Assembly (NCBI GenBank): GCA_964402985.1
Contig: CAYOET010000023.1
Location: 1-24,818, forward strand
Origin: JADYYB01 sp964402985
Lineage (GTDB): Bacteria > Pseudomonadota > Alphaproteobacteria > Rhizobiales > Kaistiaceae
Reading direction: 5' to 3'
Length of the DNA: 24,818 nt
The position numbers and the translations under genes are program-made. How positions within the stretch are numbered: the stretch's first letter is position 1; each line of letters opens with the position of its first letter. The notes under the pieces are model-generated. The model worked only from the letters and a program-made list of their open reading frames with translations. It ran no database searches and had not been told where the DNA came from. This document shows positions 16,911 through 24,778 of the stretch, piece after piece.

Positions 16911-16939
16911 GGTGTCCCGGCCCCTCAGGTCGGGGCACC
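16911..16939. terminator. Hairpin between converging DUF305 and TadG-like genes
   Basis: Nine-base arms (16911-16919 and 16931-16939), with one G-T pair, and an 11-base loop. It lies in the 52-bp gap between two converging genes and may end both transcripts. No T-run is present. Confidence 0.45.
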
Positions 16940-16947
16940 GGCGCTCG

Positions 16948-18609
16948 TCAATATACCAGCGCGGAGCCGTCGCAGCGGACGCCGCCGACGCGGACGTCGA
17001 GTTCGCCGACGCCGACGCCGGCCGCGCGGAGGGTGTTGTAGATGACGGTGTCGATCGGCACGACGATGTCCTCGAGGATCTTGCCGACGAGATGGCCGAT
17101 CGTGCCGAGGCCGAGCCCGACGCCGAGAACCTCGACCTGGATCTCGGCGTCGCCGACGGCGGTGCCGAGGGCCGAGGAAAGGTAGGAACTCGTGCCGACC
17201 GTCTTGAGGACGGCGTTCTGGATGTCGGCGTTGTAGAACGTCAGCGCCGTGGCGTTGGGATTGGCCACCTCGACGTTCGAGAAGGCGCGGGCGCGGGCAA
17301 GCGGGGTCTCGACGAGGAGCGCGCTGGTCGGGTTGATCGTCGTGCCGAAGCTCGGCAGGCTGGCCGGGTTGATGTCGCCGAGCCACAGCTCGGCGATCCC
17401 GGGCCGGGCGTCGACCAGCACGCGCGTGTCGGCCGTATTCCAGCCGCACACGATGTCGGTGATGGTGGCCGTGCCGGCGGCGACCTCGAGGTAGATCGGG
17501 ACGCGGATCTGGTTGCCGGTGAGGACGCCGTTGCCGCCCACCGTCGCCTCGAGATAGAGGCGGGTCTGGGCAGTGGAGACGGTGGTTCCCTCCCCGCCGA
17601 CAGCGACCCAGCCGGTGTCCCGCATGCCCTCGCCGATCGCGAGTTTGAGGGTGAAGGAGCCGATCCCGACATCGAAACCGGTCTCGAGGATTGCGGCGTG
17701 CGCGCCGTCGGCGAGGCGCGCTGACGCGAAAAGAAGGTCGAAGGCCGAGACCTTGGCCTCGAGGCCCGGGTTGCCGCCATAGGGAACGTTCTCGAGTTCG
17801 CCGAGGTCGATGAGCTCATCGAGTTCGAGCGTTCCGAGCCGCGCCGCGGACGCGTAGCGGCTGATCGCGAACAGGACCGAGGAGCTGGCGCCTTCCTCCT
17901 CGAGGAGGTCACCGAGCGCGTTCGCGACGTCGGCGGGGCCAACCTGGAGGTCGGCAAGGTCGCCGTAGTTGTCGTCGGCGACGGCGACGTCGGCGGCCAG
18001 CATGTCGATGAAATCGACGAGATCGACCTGGGCGTCGAGGAGGGCGTTGTAGTCCATGACGCTCAGATTGATCGAGCCGCCCAGCATCTGGCCGAGGATG
18101 GAATTGAGCACCCCGTCATTGAGCGAGGCGAGGCGCGAGCCGATGGCGAGGGAGGCGAGGCCGGTGGCGGTTGCGATCGCCTGGGTGGCGACGCGCGGGT
18201 TCTCGCCGCCAACGAAGGTGTGCCAGAGGACGAGGGGCGGCTCGGTGACCATCGTCACACGGACGGCGTTGGCGTTGGCGTTGCCGGGCACGAAGCGCGC
18301 GGAGGAGGCGATGGACGCGTCGGCGGTATAGCGCCCGCGGGTGACGGTGACCGAAATCGCGTCGCCGAAGCCGTTATTGTCGATCGTCTCGTCGGCCACG
18401 ATCTCGGCGTTGGCGATGAGCCGCGCCGCGGTGATCGCCGCCAGATCGGTGATGCCCTGGGCGCGGCGCTGGTGGAGATACATGATCGCGGAATCGGTGA
18501 CGATGCCGGACAGGCAGATGCAGCCGGTGACGCTGAAGGCGGCGATGATCGTGACGCCGGCGCGGCGGTCGCGGCCGAAGAAGCGAAGAAGGCGAAGAAG
18601 AGCCTGCAT
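16948..18609 (-). CDS. TadG-like Flp pilus assembly protein
   Basis: This 553-residue protein has a pilin-like N-terminal segment (basic D-R-R-A-G-V-T-I-I-A-A-F, helix about 18-40) followed by a long extracytoplasmic region. A-Q-G-I-T-D-L-A-A-I-T-A-A-R follows the helix, as in TadG/DUF2134 proteins. The end, G-E-L-D-V-R-V-G-G-V-R-C-D-G, also matches that group. I see no von Willebrand A domain, so it is the shorter type. TadG proteins act with TadE and other Tad parts in secretion and anchoring of tight-adherence pili. The TadE-like gene is 11 bp upstream. No secretion ATPase, platform or pilin gene is in the window, so the pair is an outlying part of a Tad set or an isolated one. Confidence 0.8.
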   Translation of the reverse strand: MQALLRLLRFFGRDRRAGVTIIAAFSVTGCICLSGIVTDSAIMYLHQRRAQGITDLAAITAARLIANAEIVADETIDNNGFGDAISVTVTRGRYTADASIASSARFVPGNANANAVRVTMVTEPPLVLWHTFVGGENPRVATQAIATATGLASLAIGSRLASLNDGVLNSILGQMLGGSINLSVMDYNALLDAQVDLVDFIDMLAADVAVADDNYGDLADLQVGPADVANALGDLLEEEGASSSVLFAISRYASAARLGTLELDELIDLGELENVPYGGNPGLEAKVSAFDLLFASARLADGAHAAILETGFDVGIGSFTLKLAIGEGMRDTGWVAVGGEGTTVSTAQTRLYLEATVGGNGVLTGNQIRVPIYLEVAAGTATITDIVCGWNTADTRVLVDARPGIAELWLGDINPASLPSFGTTINPTSALLVETPLARARAFSNVEVANPNATALTFYNADIQNAVLKTVGTSSYLSSALGTAVGDAEIQVEVLGVGLGLGTIGHLVGKILEDIVVPIDTVIYNTLRAAGVGVGELDVRVGGVRCDGSALVY

Positions 18610-18620
18610 GCTCGAGCCGG

Positions 18621-19049
18621 CTAGAGTCCGCCGCGGCGGATGATCGAGGTGCGCACGATCTGGTCGGCCGGCGTCGGCAGGAGGCTCGAGAAGGCCGTCA
18701 GGCCGAGATGGGAGGCGTTGTAGGTAATGGTGACCGCGAAGAGGTCGGGATCAGACGGATCGGCGCCGGTCTCGACGACGAAATGCTCCGACATCAAGAG
18801 CGGATAGGTGCCGACCTGGGCGTTGGCGCGGGCCACGGCCAGGGACTGGCGTTCGCCGTCGCTAAGGCCGCCGATCGCAGCGCGGGCCGCCTCGGCGGCG
18901 AGCTGCTGAACGCTCTGCGCGACGGTGAAGTACATCCCGTAGACCATGATGGCGAGCACGATCAGGATGAAGATCGGCGCGACGATCGCGAACTCCAGGG
19001 CCGCAACTCCAGACTTGTCCGCCCAAGCGCGTTTCATGCCCGCGCGCAT
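18621..19049 (-). CDS. TadE-like Flp pilus minor pilin
   Basis: This 142-residue protein has the short basic leader, then G-V-A-A-L-E-F-A-I-V-A-P-I-F, which is the TadE-type processing and helix region (helix about 20-42) with the conserved Glu near its start. The rest is a small extracellular domain ending R-T-S-I-I-R-R-G-G-L. It is expected to be cleaved by a TadV-type prepilin peptidase and to join the Tad pilus. The start ATG 19049 has GGGAG eight bases upstream; ATG 19037 is a weaker alternative. It is first of a two-gene operon with the TadG-like gene and divergent from rpmI. Confidence 0.85.
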   Translation of the reverse strand: MRAGMKRAWADKSGVAALEFAIVAPIFILIVLAIMVYGMYFTVAQSVQQLAAEAARAAIGGLSDGERQSLAVARANAQVGTYPLLMSEHFVVETGADPSDPDLFAVTITYNASHLGLTAFSSLLPTPADQIVRTSIIRRGGL

Positions 19050-19081
19050 GACACCAGCTCCCAGCCCCGCGTGCTGCGATC

Positions 19082-19099
19082 ACCGGGTTGTCACCCGGT
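19082..19099. other. Perfect 7-bp hairpin upstream of the tadE-like gene
   Basis: ACCGGGT (19082-19088) and ACCCGGT (19093-19099) around TGTC. It lies 33 bases before the tadE-like ATG. It could be a leader structure or an operator half-pair; function not known. Confidence 0.4.
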
Positions 19100-19221
19100 C
19101 GTGAGCACGGCGTCATTGCTACCAGCCATTCGCTTGCAGAAAGCTTAGCCAGAGTTTCAGGTTTGATACAATTTCGCGGATGAGTTGCATCGAAGCCGCC
19201 TATGGGGGCGATACGGCGTCG

Positions 19222-19250
19222 TTGCCTTCCGCGGGGGCCTTCAGTATAAG
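19222..19250 (+). promoter_or_regulatory. Sigma-70 type promoter of rpmI-rplT
   Basis: TTGCCT (19222-19227), 17 bp, TATAAG (19245-19250). Both boxes and the spacing fit the housekeeping consensus well. The transcript would start near 19257 and run about 110 bases to the rpmI start. Confidence 0.7.
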
Positions 19251-19366
19251 CCGCCTCGCTCGAAGCGGACCGGCAGGGCATGCCGTGGCTGCTTGAAAAG
19301 CTCACACACCGAACAACCCGAAGGCCGGCGCGGGTTCGCCCGCGGCACAAGGCCATGGAGAGCTAA

Positions 19367-19567
19367 ATGCCCAAGATGAAGACCAAGAGCGGCGCCAAGA
19401 AGCGCTTCAAAGTGACGGGGACCGGCAAGGTCCTCGTGCAGCAGCGCGGGAAGCGCCACGGCATGATCAAGCGGACGGCGAAGTTCGTCCGGAAGGCGCG
19501 CGGCACCACCGTCCTCGCCGAGGGCGATGCGATCCGCGTCAAGAAGCACTTCCTCCCCTACGCTTAA
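19367..19567 (+). CDS. rpmI: 50S ribosomal protein bL35
   Basis: This 66-residue basic protein begins M-P-K-M-K-T-K-S-G-A-K-K-R-F-K-V-T-G-T-G and contains K-R-H-G-M-I-K-R, the standard L35 sequence. Length is typical. It binds 23S rRNA in the large subunit. GGAGAG lies four bases before the ATG. The rplT gene follows after 24 bp, as is usual. Unlike in many bacteria, infC is not directly upstream. Confidence 0.97.
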   Translation: MPKMKTKSGAKKRFKVTGTGKVLVQQRGKRHGMIKRTAKFVRKARGTTVLAEGDAIRVKKHFLPYA

Positions 19568-19591
19568 GATCAGACCGAAGGATAAGCCGCC

Positions 19592-19948
19592 ATGTCGCGC
19601 GTCAAACGGGGCGTAACCGCCCACGCCAAGCACAAGAAGATCCTGAAGAAGGCGGAGGGCTATTACGGCCGCCGCAAGAACACGATCCGCGTCGCCAAGC
19701 AGGCGGTCGAGAAGGCGCAGCAGTACGCCTATCGCGACCGGCGCACCAAGAAGCGCAACTTCCGTGCGCTGTGGATCGTGCGCATCAATGCCGCGGCGCG
19801 GATGAACGGGCTGACCTATGGTCGATTTATCGACGGCCTCGGAAAGGCCGGGATCGAGATCGACCGGAAGGTTTTGGCCGATATCGCCGTCCACGAGCCG
19901 GACGCCTTCAAGGCGCTGGTCGAAAAGGCCGGCGCGGCGCTCGCTTAA
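19592..19948 (+). CDS. rplT: 50S ribosomal protein bL20
   Basis: This 118-residue protein begins M-S-R-V-K-R-G-V-T-A-H-A-K-H-K-K-I-L-K and has the L20 signature R-D-R-R-T-K-K-R-N-F-R-A-L-W-I-V-R-I-N-A. It binds 23S rRNA early in assembly of the large subunit; in some bacteria it also represses its own operon. AAGGA lies nine bases before the ATG. A good intrinsic terminator follows the stop codon, so pheS-pheT is probably a separate transcript or depends on read-through. Confidence 0.97.
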   Translation: MSRVKRGVTAHAKHKKILKKAEGYYGRRKNTIRVAKQAVEKAQQYAYRDRRTKKRNFRALWIVRINAAARMNGLTYGRFIDGLGKAGIEIDRKVLADIAVHEPDAFKALVEKAGAALA

Positions 19949-19981
19949 GCCGCCCCGCCCTTCCGAGGCCGAGAGATGAAG

Positions 19982-20010
19982 CCCGTGCGCCGATCCGGCG
20001 CGCGGGTTTT
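19982..20010 (+). terminator. Rho-independent terminator after rplT
   Basis: Eleven-base arms (19982-19992 and 19996-20006), one G-T pair, three-base loop, followed at once by TTTT. It starts 33 bases after the rplT stop codon. Confidence 0.8.
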
Positions 20011-20096
20011 GCCATGCCCGGCGTTGACCTTCCGCGCCGGGCCGAGAGGATAAACCCAAGCCGCGCGAGACGTTGGATGCTCTCTCACCCCCATGC

Positions 20097-20199
20097 TGTC
20101 ATCGCCGGACTCGTTCGGGCGATCCAAGAACACCGGCCTTTGCGAATAGACCTCGACCGCTGGAGTTCATGGGTTGCCGGGACAAGCCCGGCAATGACA
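20097..20199. repeat. Dispersed short palindromic element, copy 1
   Basis: This 103-bp element has inverted ends TGTCATCGCCGG and CCGGCAATGACA. Each half forms its own hairpin, the second being TTGCCGGGACAAGCCCGGCAA-like. The same design, with a CGATCCA start and CTGGA middle, returns at 24660-24778. It has no coding capacity. Elements of this kind with GTCATTGCCGG ends are common in Rhizobiales genomes. It fills most of the 301-bp gap between rplT and pheS. Confidence 0.7.
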
Positions 20200-20249
20200 A
20201 GTGAGGGGAGCGAGGGCGGGCGCCCTACCTCCTCACGCAACCCAGTCGG

Positions 20250-21341
20250 ATGATGGCCATGGCCGATATCGACACTCTGGAACGAGACATCATTGCGGCA
20301 ATCGGCGCTTTGGCGGACGAGGCCGCGCTCGAGGCGGTGCGAGTCGGCGCGCTCGGCAAGAAGGGCTCGATCTCCGATCTCCTGAAGACGCTCGGCACGA
20401 TGAGCCCGGAGGAGCGGAAGACCCGCGGGGCGGCGATCAACGCCCTCAAGGATCGCGTCAGCGCGGCGCTCGCGGCGCGGCGCGAGACGCTGAAGGAGGC
20501 CGAGCTCGTCCGGCGCCTCGCCGAGGAGAAGCTCGACGTCACCCTCCCGCTCCGCCCCTCCCCGCTCGAGACCGGGCGCATCCATCCGGTCAGCCAGGTC
20601 ATCGACGAGATCACCGCGATCTTCGCCGATCTCGGCTTCGCCATCGCCGAAGGGCCGGATATCGAGACCGACCACTACAATTTCACCGCGCTCAACTTCC
20701 CGATCGGGCACCCGGCGCGCGAGATGCACGACACGTTCTTCCTGAACGGGCAGCGCGACGGGTCCCAGCTGCTGCTGCGCACCCACACCTCGCCGGTGCA
20801 GATCCGCACGATGGAGAAGCAGAAGCCGCCGATCCGGGTGATCATCCCGGGGCGGACCTACCGGTTCGACTCCGACCAGACGCACACCCCCATGTTCCAC
20901 CAGGTCGAGGGGCTGGTGCTCGACGAGAGCGCCCATATCGGCCACCTCAAATGGGTGCTGATGGAGTTCTGCCGGGCTTTCTTCGAGGTCGACAGGGTGG
21001 AGATGCGCTTCCGGCCGAGCTTCTTCCCGTTCACCGAGCCGTCGATGGAAGTCGACATCCGCTGCAAGCGGGTCGGCAACGAGATTCGCTTCGGCGAGGG
21101 CGACGACTGGCTGGAGATCCTCGGCTGCGGGATGGTGCATCCCAACGTCATCCGCTACGGCGGGCTCGATCCCGACAAGGTCCAGGGCTTCGCCTGGGGC
21201 ATGGGGATCGACCGCATCGCCATGCTGAAATACGGGATGCCGGATCTTCGCGCCTTCTTCGACGCCGATGTGCGCTGGCTGAACCACTACGGGTTCAGGC
21301 CGCTCGACCTGCCGACGCTTGCGGGAGGGCTGAGCTCGTGA
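20250..21341 (+). CDS. pheS: Phenylalanine-tRNA ligase, alpha subunit
   Basis: This 363-residue class II synthetase subunit charges tRNA-Phe together with PheT in an alpha2-beta2 enzyme. An N-terminal coiled-coil (to about residue 95) binds tRNA. Class II motif 2 (G-R-T-Y-R-F-D-S-D-Q-T-H-T-P-M-F-H-Q) is at 201-218 and motif 3 (G-F-A-W-G-M-G-I-D-R-I-A-M-L) at 313-326. Three in-frame ATGs (20250, 20253, 20259) are possible starts and none has a strong ribosome-binding site, so the N-terminus is uncertain by up to three residues. A dispersed repeat ends 50 bp upstream. The stop codon overlaps the pheT GTG (GTGA), so the two subunits are translated together. Confidence 0.96.
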   Translation: MMAMADIDTLERDIIAAIGALADEAALEAVRVGALGKKGSISDLLKTLGTMSPEERKTRGAAINALKDRVSAALAARRETLKEAELVRRLAEEKLDVTLPLRPSPLETGRIHPVSQVIDEITAIFADLGFAIAEGPDIETDHYNFTALNFPIGHPAREMHDTFFLNGQRDGSQLLLRTHTSPVQIRTMEKQKPPIRVIIPGRTYRFDSDQTHTPMFHQVEGLVLDESAHIGHLKWVLMEFCRAFFEVDRVEMRFRPSFFPFTEPSMEVDIRCKRVGNEIRFGEGDDWLEILGCGMVHPNVIRYGGLDPDKVQGFAWGMGIDRIAMLKYGMPDLRAFFDADVRWLNHYGFRPLDLPTLAGGLSS

Positions 21342-23761
21342 AGTTCTCGCTGTCGTGGCTGAAGGAGCATCTCGAGACGGGCGCGACGCTCGCCGAGATC
21401 ACCGACAAGCTGACCAAGATCGGGCTCGAGGTCGAAGGGGTCGAGGACAAGGCGAAGGCCCTCCTCCCCTTCACGATCGCGCATGTCGTGTCGGCCGAGA
21501 AGCATCCCGAGGCCGACCGGCTCCGGGTGTGCATGGTCGATCCGGGCGACGGCAAGCTGTTGCAGGTGGTGTGCGGGGCGCCGAATGCGCGGGCCGGCAT
21601 GAACGCCGTGCTGGCGCGGCCGGGGACGCATATCCCGGGCACCAATATCGACCTCAAGGCCGGCACGATCCGCGGACTGGCGTCGAACGGGATGCTGCTT
21701 TCGGCGCGCGAGATGGGGCTGTCGGACGAGCACGACGGCATCGTCGAGGTGCCGGCGGGGGCGCCGCTCGGCCAGCCCTACGCGATCTGGGCGGGGCTCG
21801 ACGATCCGGTGATCGAGACCGCGGTGACGCCGAACCGGCCGGATTGCCTGGGGGTCGAGGGTGTCGCGCGGGACCTTGCGGCGGCTGGGCTCGGCAAGCT
21901 GATCGCGGACCCGGAGAGGGACGTCGCGACCCGTGGCCATTCGCCCGTCGCGGTAAAACTCGACTTCGCCGAGGGGCAATCGCTGTGCCCGGCGTTCGCG
22001 CTTCGCGCCATGCGCGGGGTCAAGAACGGGCCCTCGCCCGAGTGGCTGCAGAGCCGCCTCCGTTCGGTCGGGCTCCGGCCGATCAACGCGCTGGTCGACA
22101 TCACCAATTTCCTCACCATCGACCGCAGCCGGCCGCTGCACGTGTTCGACGCCGCGAAGGTGAAGGGCGACCTCGTCGTCCGCCGCGCGCGGAACGGGGA
22201 GATTCTGGCCGCGCTTGACGGCAAGACCTACACGCTCGACGAGACGATGGTGGTGATCGCCGACGACAACGGCGTGCAGTCGCTCGGCGGGATCATGGGC
22301 GGCGCGGCGACCGGCGTCACAGAGGCGACCACCGAAATCCTCATCGAGTCGGCGCTCTGGGCTCCCCTCAACATCGCAGCGACCGGGCGGAAGCTCGGCA
22401 TCCATTCGGATGCGCGGCACCGGTTCGAGCGCGGGGTCGATCCGACCTTCACCGTGCCGGGGCTCGATCTCGCCACCGAGATGGCGCTCGAACTGGTGGG
22501 CGGGCAGCCGACCGACATCCGGGTCGCCGGCGCGGTGCCGACGCCCGACACGGTCATCGCCTTCCCGACCTCCGAGGTGAAGCGCCTCGCGGGGATCGAG
22601 GTGCCGGTTGCGGAGATCGCGACGATCCTCCGTAAGCTCGGCTTCACCGGCATCTCGGACGCTCCACACCACACGATCTACGCGGTGGTGCCGAGCTGGC
22701 GACCGGACATCGAGGGCAAGGCCGACCTCGTCGAGGAAGTGATCCGCATCCGCGGGCTCGACAGCATTCCGGCGGTGCCGCTGCCACGCGTGCCCTCGGT
22801 GTCGAAGCCGGTGCTGACGCTCGGCCAGACGCGGACCCGGCGCGCCAAGCGGGCGCTCGCCAATCGCGGCCTCGTCGAGGCGGTGACGTGGTCGTTCGTG
22901 TCGCCGGCACAGGCGGAGACTTTCGGCGGCGGGGCGAGCGAGCTGACCCTCGCCAATCCGATCTCCGCCGACCTCGCGGTGATGCGGCCGAGCCTCCTGC
23001 CGGGGCTGATCGCCGCCGCGCAGCGGAATGCGTCGCGCGGCTACTCCGACCTCGCGATGTTCGAGGTCGGGCAGGTCTATCGCGGGGCGAAGCCCGAGGA
23101 TCAGTTCACCGCCGCGACCGGCATCCGCTCCGGCTCCGCGCGGGTCGCCGGCACCGGGCGGCACTGGTCGGGCAAGGCGGGCTCGGTCTCGGCGGAGGAT
23201 GCCAAGGCGGATGCTCTGGCGCTTCTCGATACGCTCGGCGTTCAGCCGGAGCGGCTCCAGATCGTTGCGGGCGGGCCGGCGTGGTTCCACCCGGGGCGGT
23301 CGGGGACGATCGAGCTGAAGCCGAAGACCGTCGTCGGGTGGTTCGGCGAGATTCATCCCAAGGTGCGCGCCTCGCTCGGGTTCGACGGGCCGCTGGTAGG
23401 GTTCGAGCTGATTCTCGAATCGCTCCCCGCGCCCAAGGCGAAGCCGACCAAGACCAAGCCGGCACTGGACCTCTCGGCGTTCCAGCCGGTCAAGCGCGAT
23501 TTCGCGTTCGTGGTCGATCGCGCGGTTGAGGCGGCGAGGCTCGTGCGCGCCGCCGAGGCCGCCGACCGCAAGCTGGTGACGGGCGTCAACGTCTTCGACG
23601 TGTTCGAGGGCGAGGCGATCGGCGCGGGCAAGAAGTCGGTCGCGATCGAGGTCACGATCCAGCCGCGCGAAAAGACGCTGACCGACGCCGAGATCGAGGC
23701 GATCGCCGCCAAGGTGGTCGCCGAGGTGACGAAGGCAACCGGGGCAACGCTGCGGAGCTAG
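21338..23761 (+). CDS. pheT: Phenylalanine-tRNA ligase, beta subunit
   Basis: This 807-residue subunit is typical in length. The start is GTG 21338 (K-F-S-L-S-W-L-K-E-H-L), nine bases after GGGAGG and overlapping the pheS stop by four bases; the longer open frame upstream overlaps pheS and is not used. In order it has the OB-fold tRNA-binding domain (about 40-150, V-C-G-A-P-N-A-R-A-G), the B3/B4 editing domain that removes mischarged Tyr (R-P-L-H-V-F-D), B5, the catalytic-like core and the C-terminal ferredoxin-like anticodon-binding domain (Q-P-V-K-R-D-F-A-F-V-V-D, ending T-G-A-T-L-R-S). Inverted repeats follow 85 bp after the stop. Confidence 0.97.
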   Translation: MKFSLSWLKEHLETGATLAEITDKLTKIGLEVEGVEDKAKALLPFTIAHVVSAEKHPEADRLRVCMVDPGDGKLLQVVCGAPNARAGMNAVLARPGTHIPGTNIDLKAGTIRGLASNGMLLSAREMGLSDEHDGIVEVPAGAPLGQPYAIWAGLDDPVIETAVTPNRPDCLGVEGVARDLAAAGLGKLIADPERDVATRGHSPVAVKLDFAEGQSLCPAFALRAMRGVKNGPSPEWLQSRLRSVGLRPINALVDITNFLTIDRSRPLHVFDAAKVKGDLVVRRARNGEILAALDGKTYTLDETMVVIADDNGVQSLGGIMGGAATGVTEATTEILIESALWAPLNIAATGRKLGIHSDARHRFERGVDPTFTVPGLDLATEMALELVGGQPTDIRVAGAVPTPDTVIAFPTSEVKRLAGIEVPVAEIATILRKLGFTGISDAPHHTIYAVVPSWRPDIEGKADLVEEVIRIRGLDSIPAVPLPRVPSVSKPVLTLGQTRTRRAKRALANRGLVEAVTWSFVSPAQAETFGGGASELTLANPISADLAVMRPSLLPGLIAAAQRNASRGYSDLAMFEVGQVYRGAKPEDQFTAATGIRSGSARVAGTGRHWSGKAGSVSAEDAKADALALLDTLGVQPERLQIVAGGPAWFHPGRSGTIELKPKTVVGWFGEIHPKVRASLGFDGPLVGFELILESLPAPKAKPTKTKPALDLSAFQPVKRDFAFVVDRAVEAARLVRAAEAADRKLVTGVNVFDVFEGEAIGAGKKSVAIEVTIQPREKTLTDAEIEAIAAKVVAEVTKATGATLRS

Positions 23762-23845
23762 CGCCCATTGAGCGCGGGAGTGCGTCCTTCGGGCCGCCTG
23801 CCGCGGCGCTTGGGATGAGGTCGGTTGGGCGAGCCTCGAACGGGT

Positions 23846-23972
23846 CCCCTCTCCCAGAGGGAGAGGGTTAGGGTGAGGGGTTATAGGTCCATCCGGAGAG
23901 GCCCCTCCAGCGCGCTTTTCCGGAGAGGTGGAGCCCCCTCACCCCAGCCCTCTCCCCGCCGGGGAGAGGGGG
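23846..23972. repeat. Large inverted repeat, CCCTCTCCC-type dispersed palindrome
   Basis: Two blocks (23846-23880 and 23934-23972) are near inverted copies of each other. Each has a smaller CTCTCCC...GGGAGAG hairpin and a GGTGAGGGG or CCCCTCACC end. The family is widespread in proteobacterial genomes between genes. The strong fold may end the pheT transcript. Confidence 0.7.
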
Positions 23973-23993
23973 CAGGTCGGCGCCCTATCAACT

Positions 23994-24055
23994 AGCGCTC
24001 CTCACCTTGAGGTGCCGCCGCAGGCAGCCTCGACGGACGCACCATTTCGAGCGCT
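23994..24055. repeat. Short element with 7-bp inverted ends
   Basis: AGCGCTC (23994-24000) and GAGCGCT (24049-24055) bound the element, with an inner CCTCA-CCT-TGAGG palindrome and GCCTCGACGGACGCACC. It resembles a degenerate member of the CTCCTCA...CCTCGAAGGA repeats seen in rhizobial genomes. Confidence 0.5.
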
Positions 24056-24102
24056 GTTGGGACAGGGCCGGATGGGGCCCCGCCCCAGCTCAACGGTCGC
24101 CT

Positions 24103-24510
24103 CTACCGCCAGAGGGCGAGGATGGCGCCCATGGCGAGGAGCGAGACCAGGAGGTAGCCCATGTTGATGCCGAAGAGGCGCCAGGTGGAGCGCTCGTAGT
24201 AGATGCGGGTGATGCCGTTGGTGGCGACGAAGCCGACCCAGGCGAGCGCGCCGACGGTTAGGCCGCCGATGATCGAATTGATGCCGAGGCCGGCGATGAA
24301 GCGGGCGAGCACGTAAGCCATCACGATGTCGGTGACGAGCTCGGCGACCGTCGCCATGACGAACCCGGCGCGGAACTGCTCGTCGGTGGTGTTGGTCTCC
24401 GCCTGCCATTGCTTGCTGAAGGCGACGGGCGAGTACCAGAACGCGCCGATGGCGAACTTCAGAACGGCCGCCACGAGAACGGCCCACCAGTTGATCGGTA
24501 CCATGTCCAT
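24103..24510 (-). CDS. DUF1761 family membrane protein
   Basis: This 135-residue inner-membrane protein has four predicted helices (about 6-25, 50-72, 75-98, 112-133). The N-terminus I-N-W-W-A-V-L-V-A-A-V and F-W-Y-S-P-V-A-F match DUF1761 proteins, whose function is unknown. The start at 24510 has a G-run about seven bases upstream; ATG 24504 is a possible alternative. It stands alone, converging on pheT across a repeat-rich gap. Nothing nearby suggests a pathway. Confidence 0.8.
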   Translation of the reverse strand: MDMVPINWWAVLVAAVLKFAIGAFWYSPVAFSKQWQAETNTTDEQFRAGFVMATVAELVTDIVMAYVLARFIAGLGINSIIGGLTVGALAWVGFVATNGITRIYYERSTWRLFGINMGYLLVSLLAMGAILALWR

Positions 24511-24659
24511 GTGAAACCCCCCAATCTCACGCGGGCGACTCGACGGGGCCCGCGAAGCGGAGGGATTCTACCATGAATCGGGTCGCCCGATGGGCGGCCC
24601 GCTGGCTGGGCCGGGCCCGCGGCCAGCCCCCGTGCCTGCGAGCGATCAGCCCTTTTGCT
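24511..24659. other. Upstream region of the DUF1761 gene, no gene seen
   Basis: Very GC-rich, with a loose GGCTGG...CCAGCC fold near 24604-24629. No promoter box is clear. A short open frame at 24573-24764 runs into the dispersed repeat and has no protein-like features. Confidence 0.4.
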
Positions 24660-24778
24660 TGTCATCGCCGGGCTTGTCCCGGCGATCCAGGGTGCCGCGA
24701 GGCTCGACCGGCCGTGTTGATCAGTGCACCGCTGGAGCGACGGTGCGCTGGATTGCCGGAATGAATCCGGCAATGACA
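24660..24778. repeat. Dispersed short palindromic element, copy 2
   Basis: This 119-bp element has ends TGTCATCGCCGG and CCGGCAATGACA, the same as copy 1. It has a perfect first-half hairpin (CGCCGGG/CCCGGCG) and a second one (TTGCCGG/CCGGCAA). A G/A-rich tail follows both copies. The middle parts of the copies differ, so they are not a recent duplication. Confidence 0.75.

Larger units (their letters stand above)
19050..19366. other. Divergent intergenic region, tadE-like to rpmI (317 bp)
   Basis: No gene is supported. It holds the rpmI promoter, a 7-bp perfect hairpin at 19082-19099 and a second -10-like TACAAT at 19167-19172 whose -35 is poor. Just before rpmI a 6-bp stem around TTCG (near 19327-19345) and GGAGAG six bases before the ATG are visible. 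The predicted rpmI leader is about 110 bases. Confidence 0.5.
23762..24102. other. Repeat-filled intergenic region after pheT (341 bp)
   Basis: No credible gene on either strand. The region carries a large inverted repeat (23846-23972) and a separate element with inverted ends (23994-24055). pheT and the DUF1761 gene converge on it. Confidence 0.6.

Noticed and set aside
19167..19172. TACAAT as the main rpmI promoter
   Set aside because: No good -35 at 16-18 bp; the TTGCCT-17-TATAAG pair downstream is much better.
21287..23356. A 689-residue open frame antisense to pheT
   Set aside because: Arg-rich, no domain-like motifs, fully explained as the shadow of pheT.
24573..24764. Small 63-residue open frame near the window end
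   Set aside because: Half of it is the dispersed repeat, and composition is Arg/Ala/Cys without any motif.
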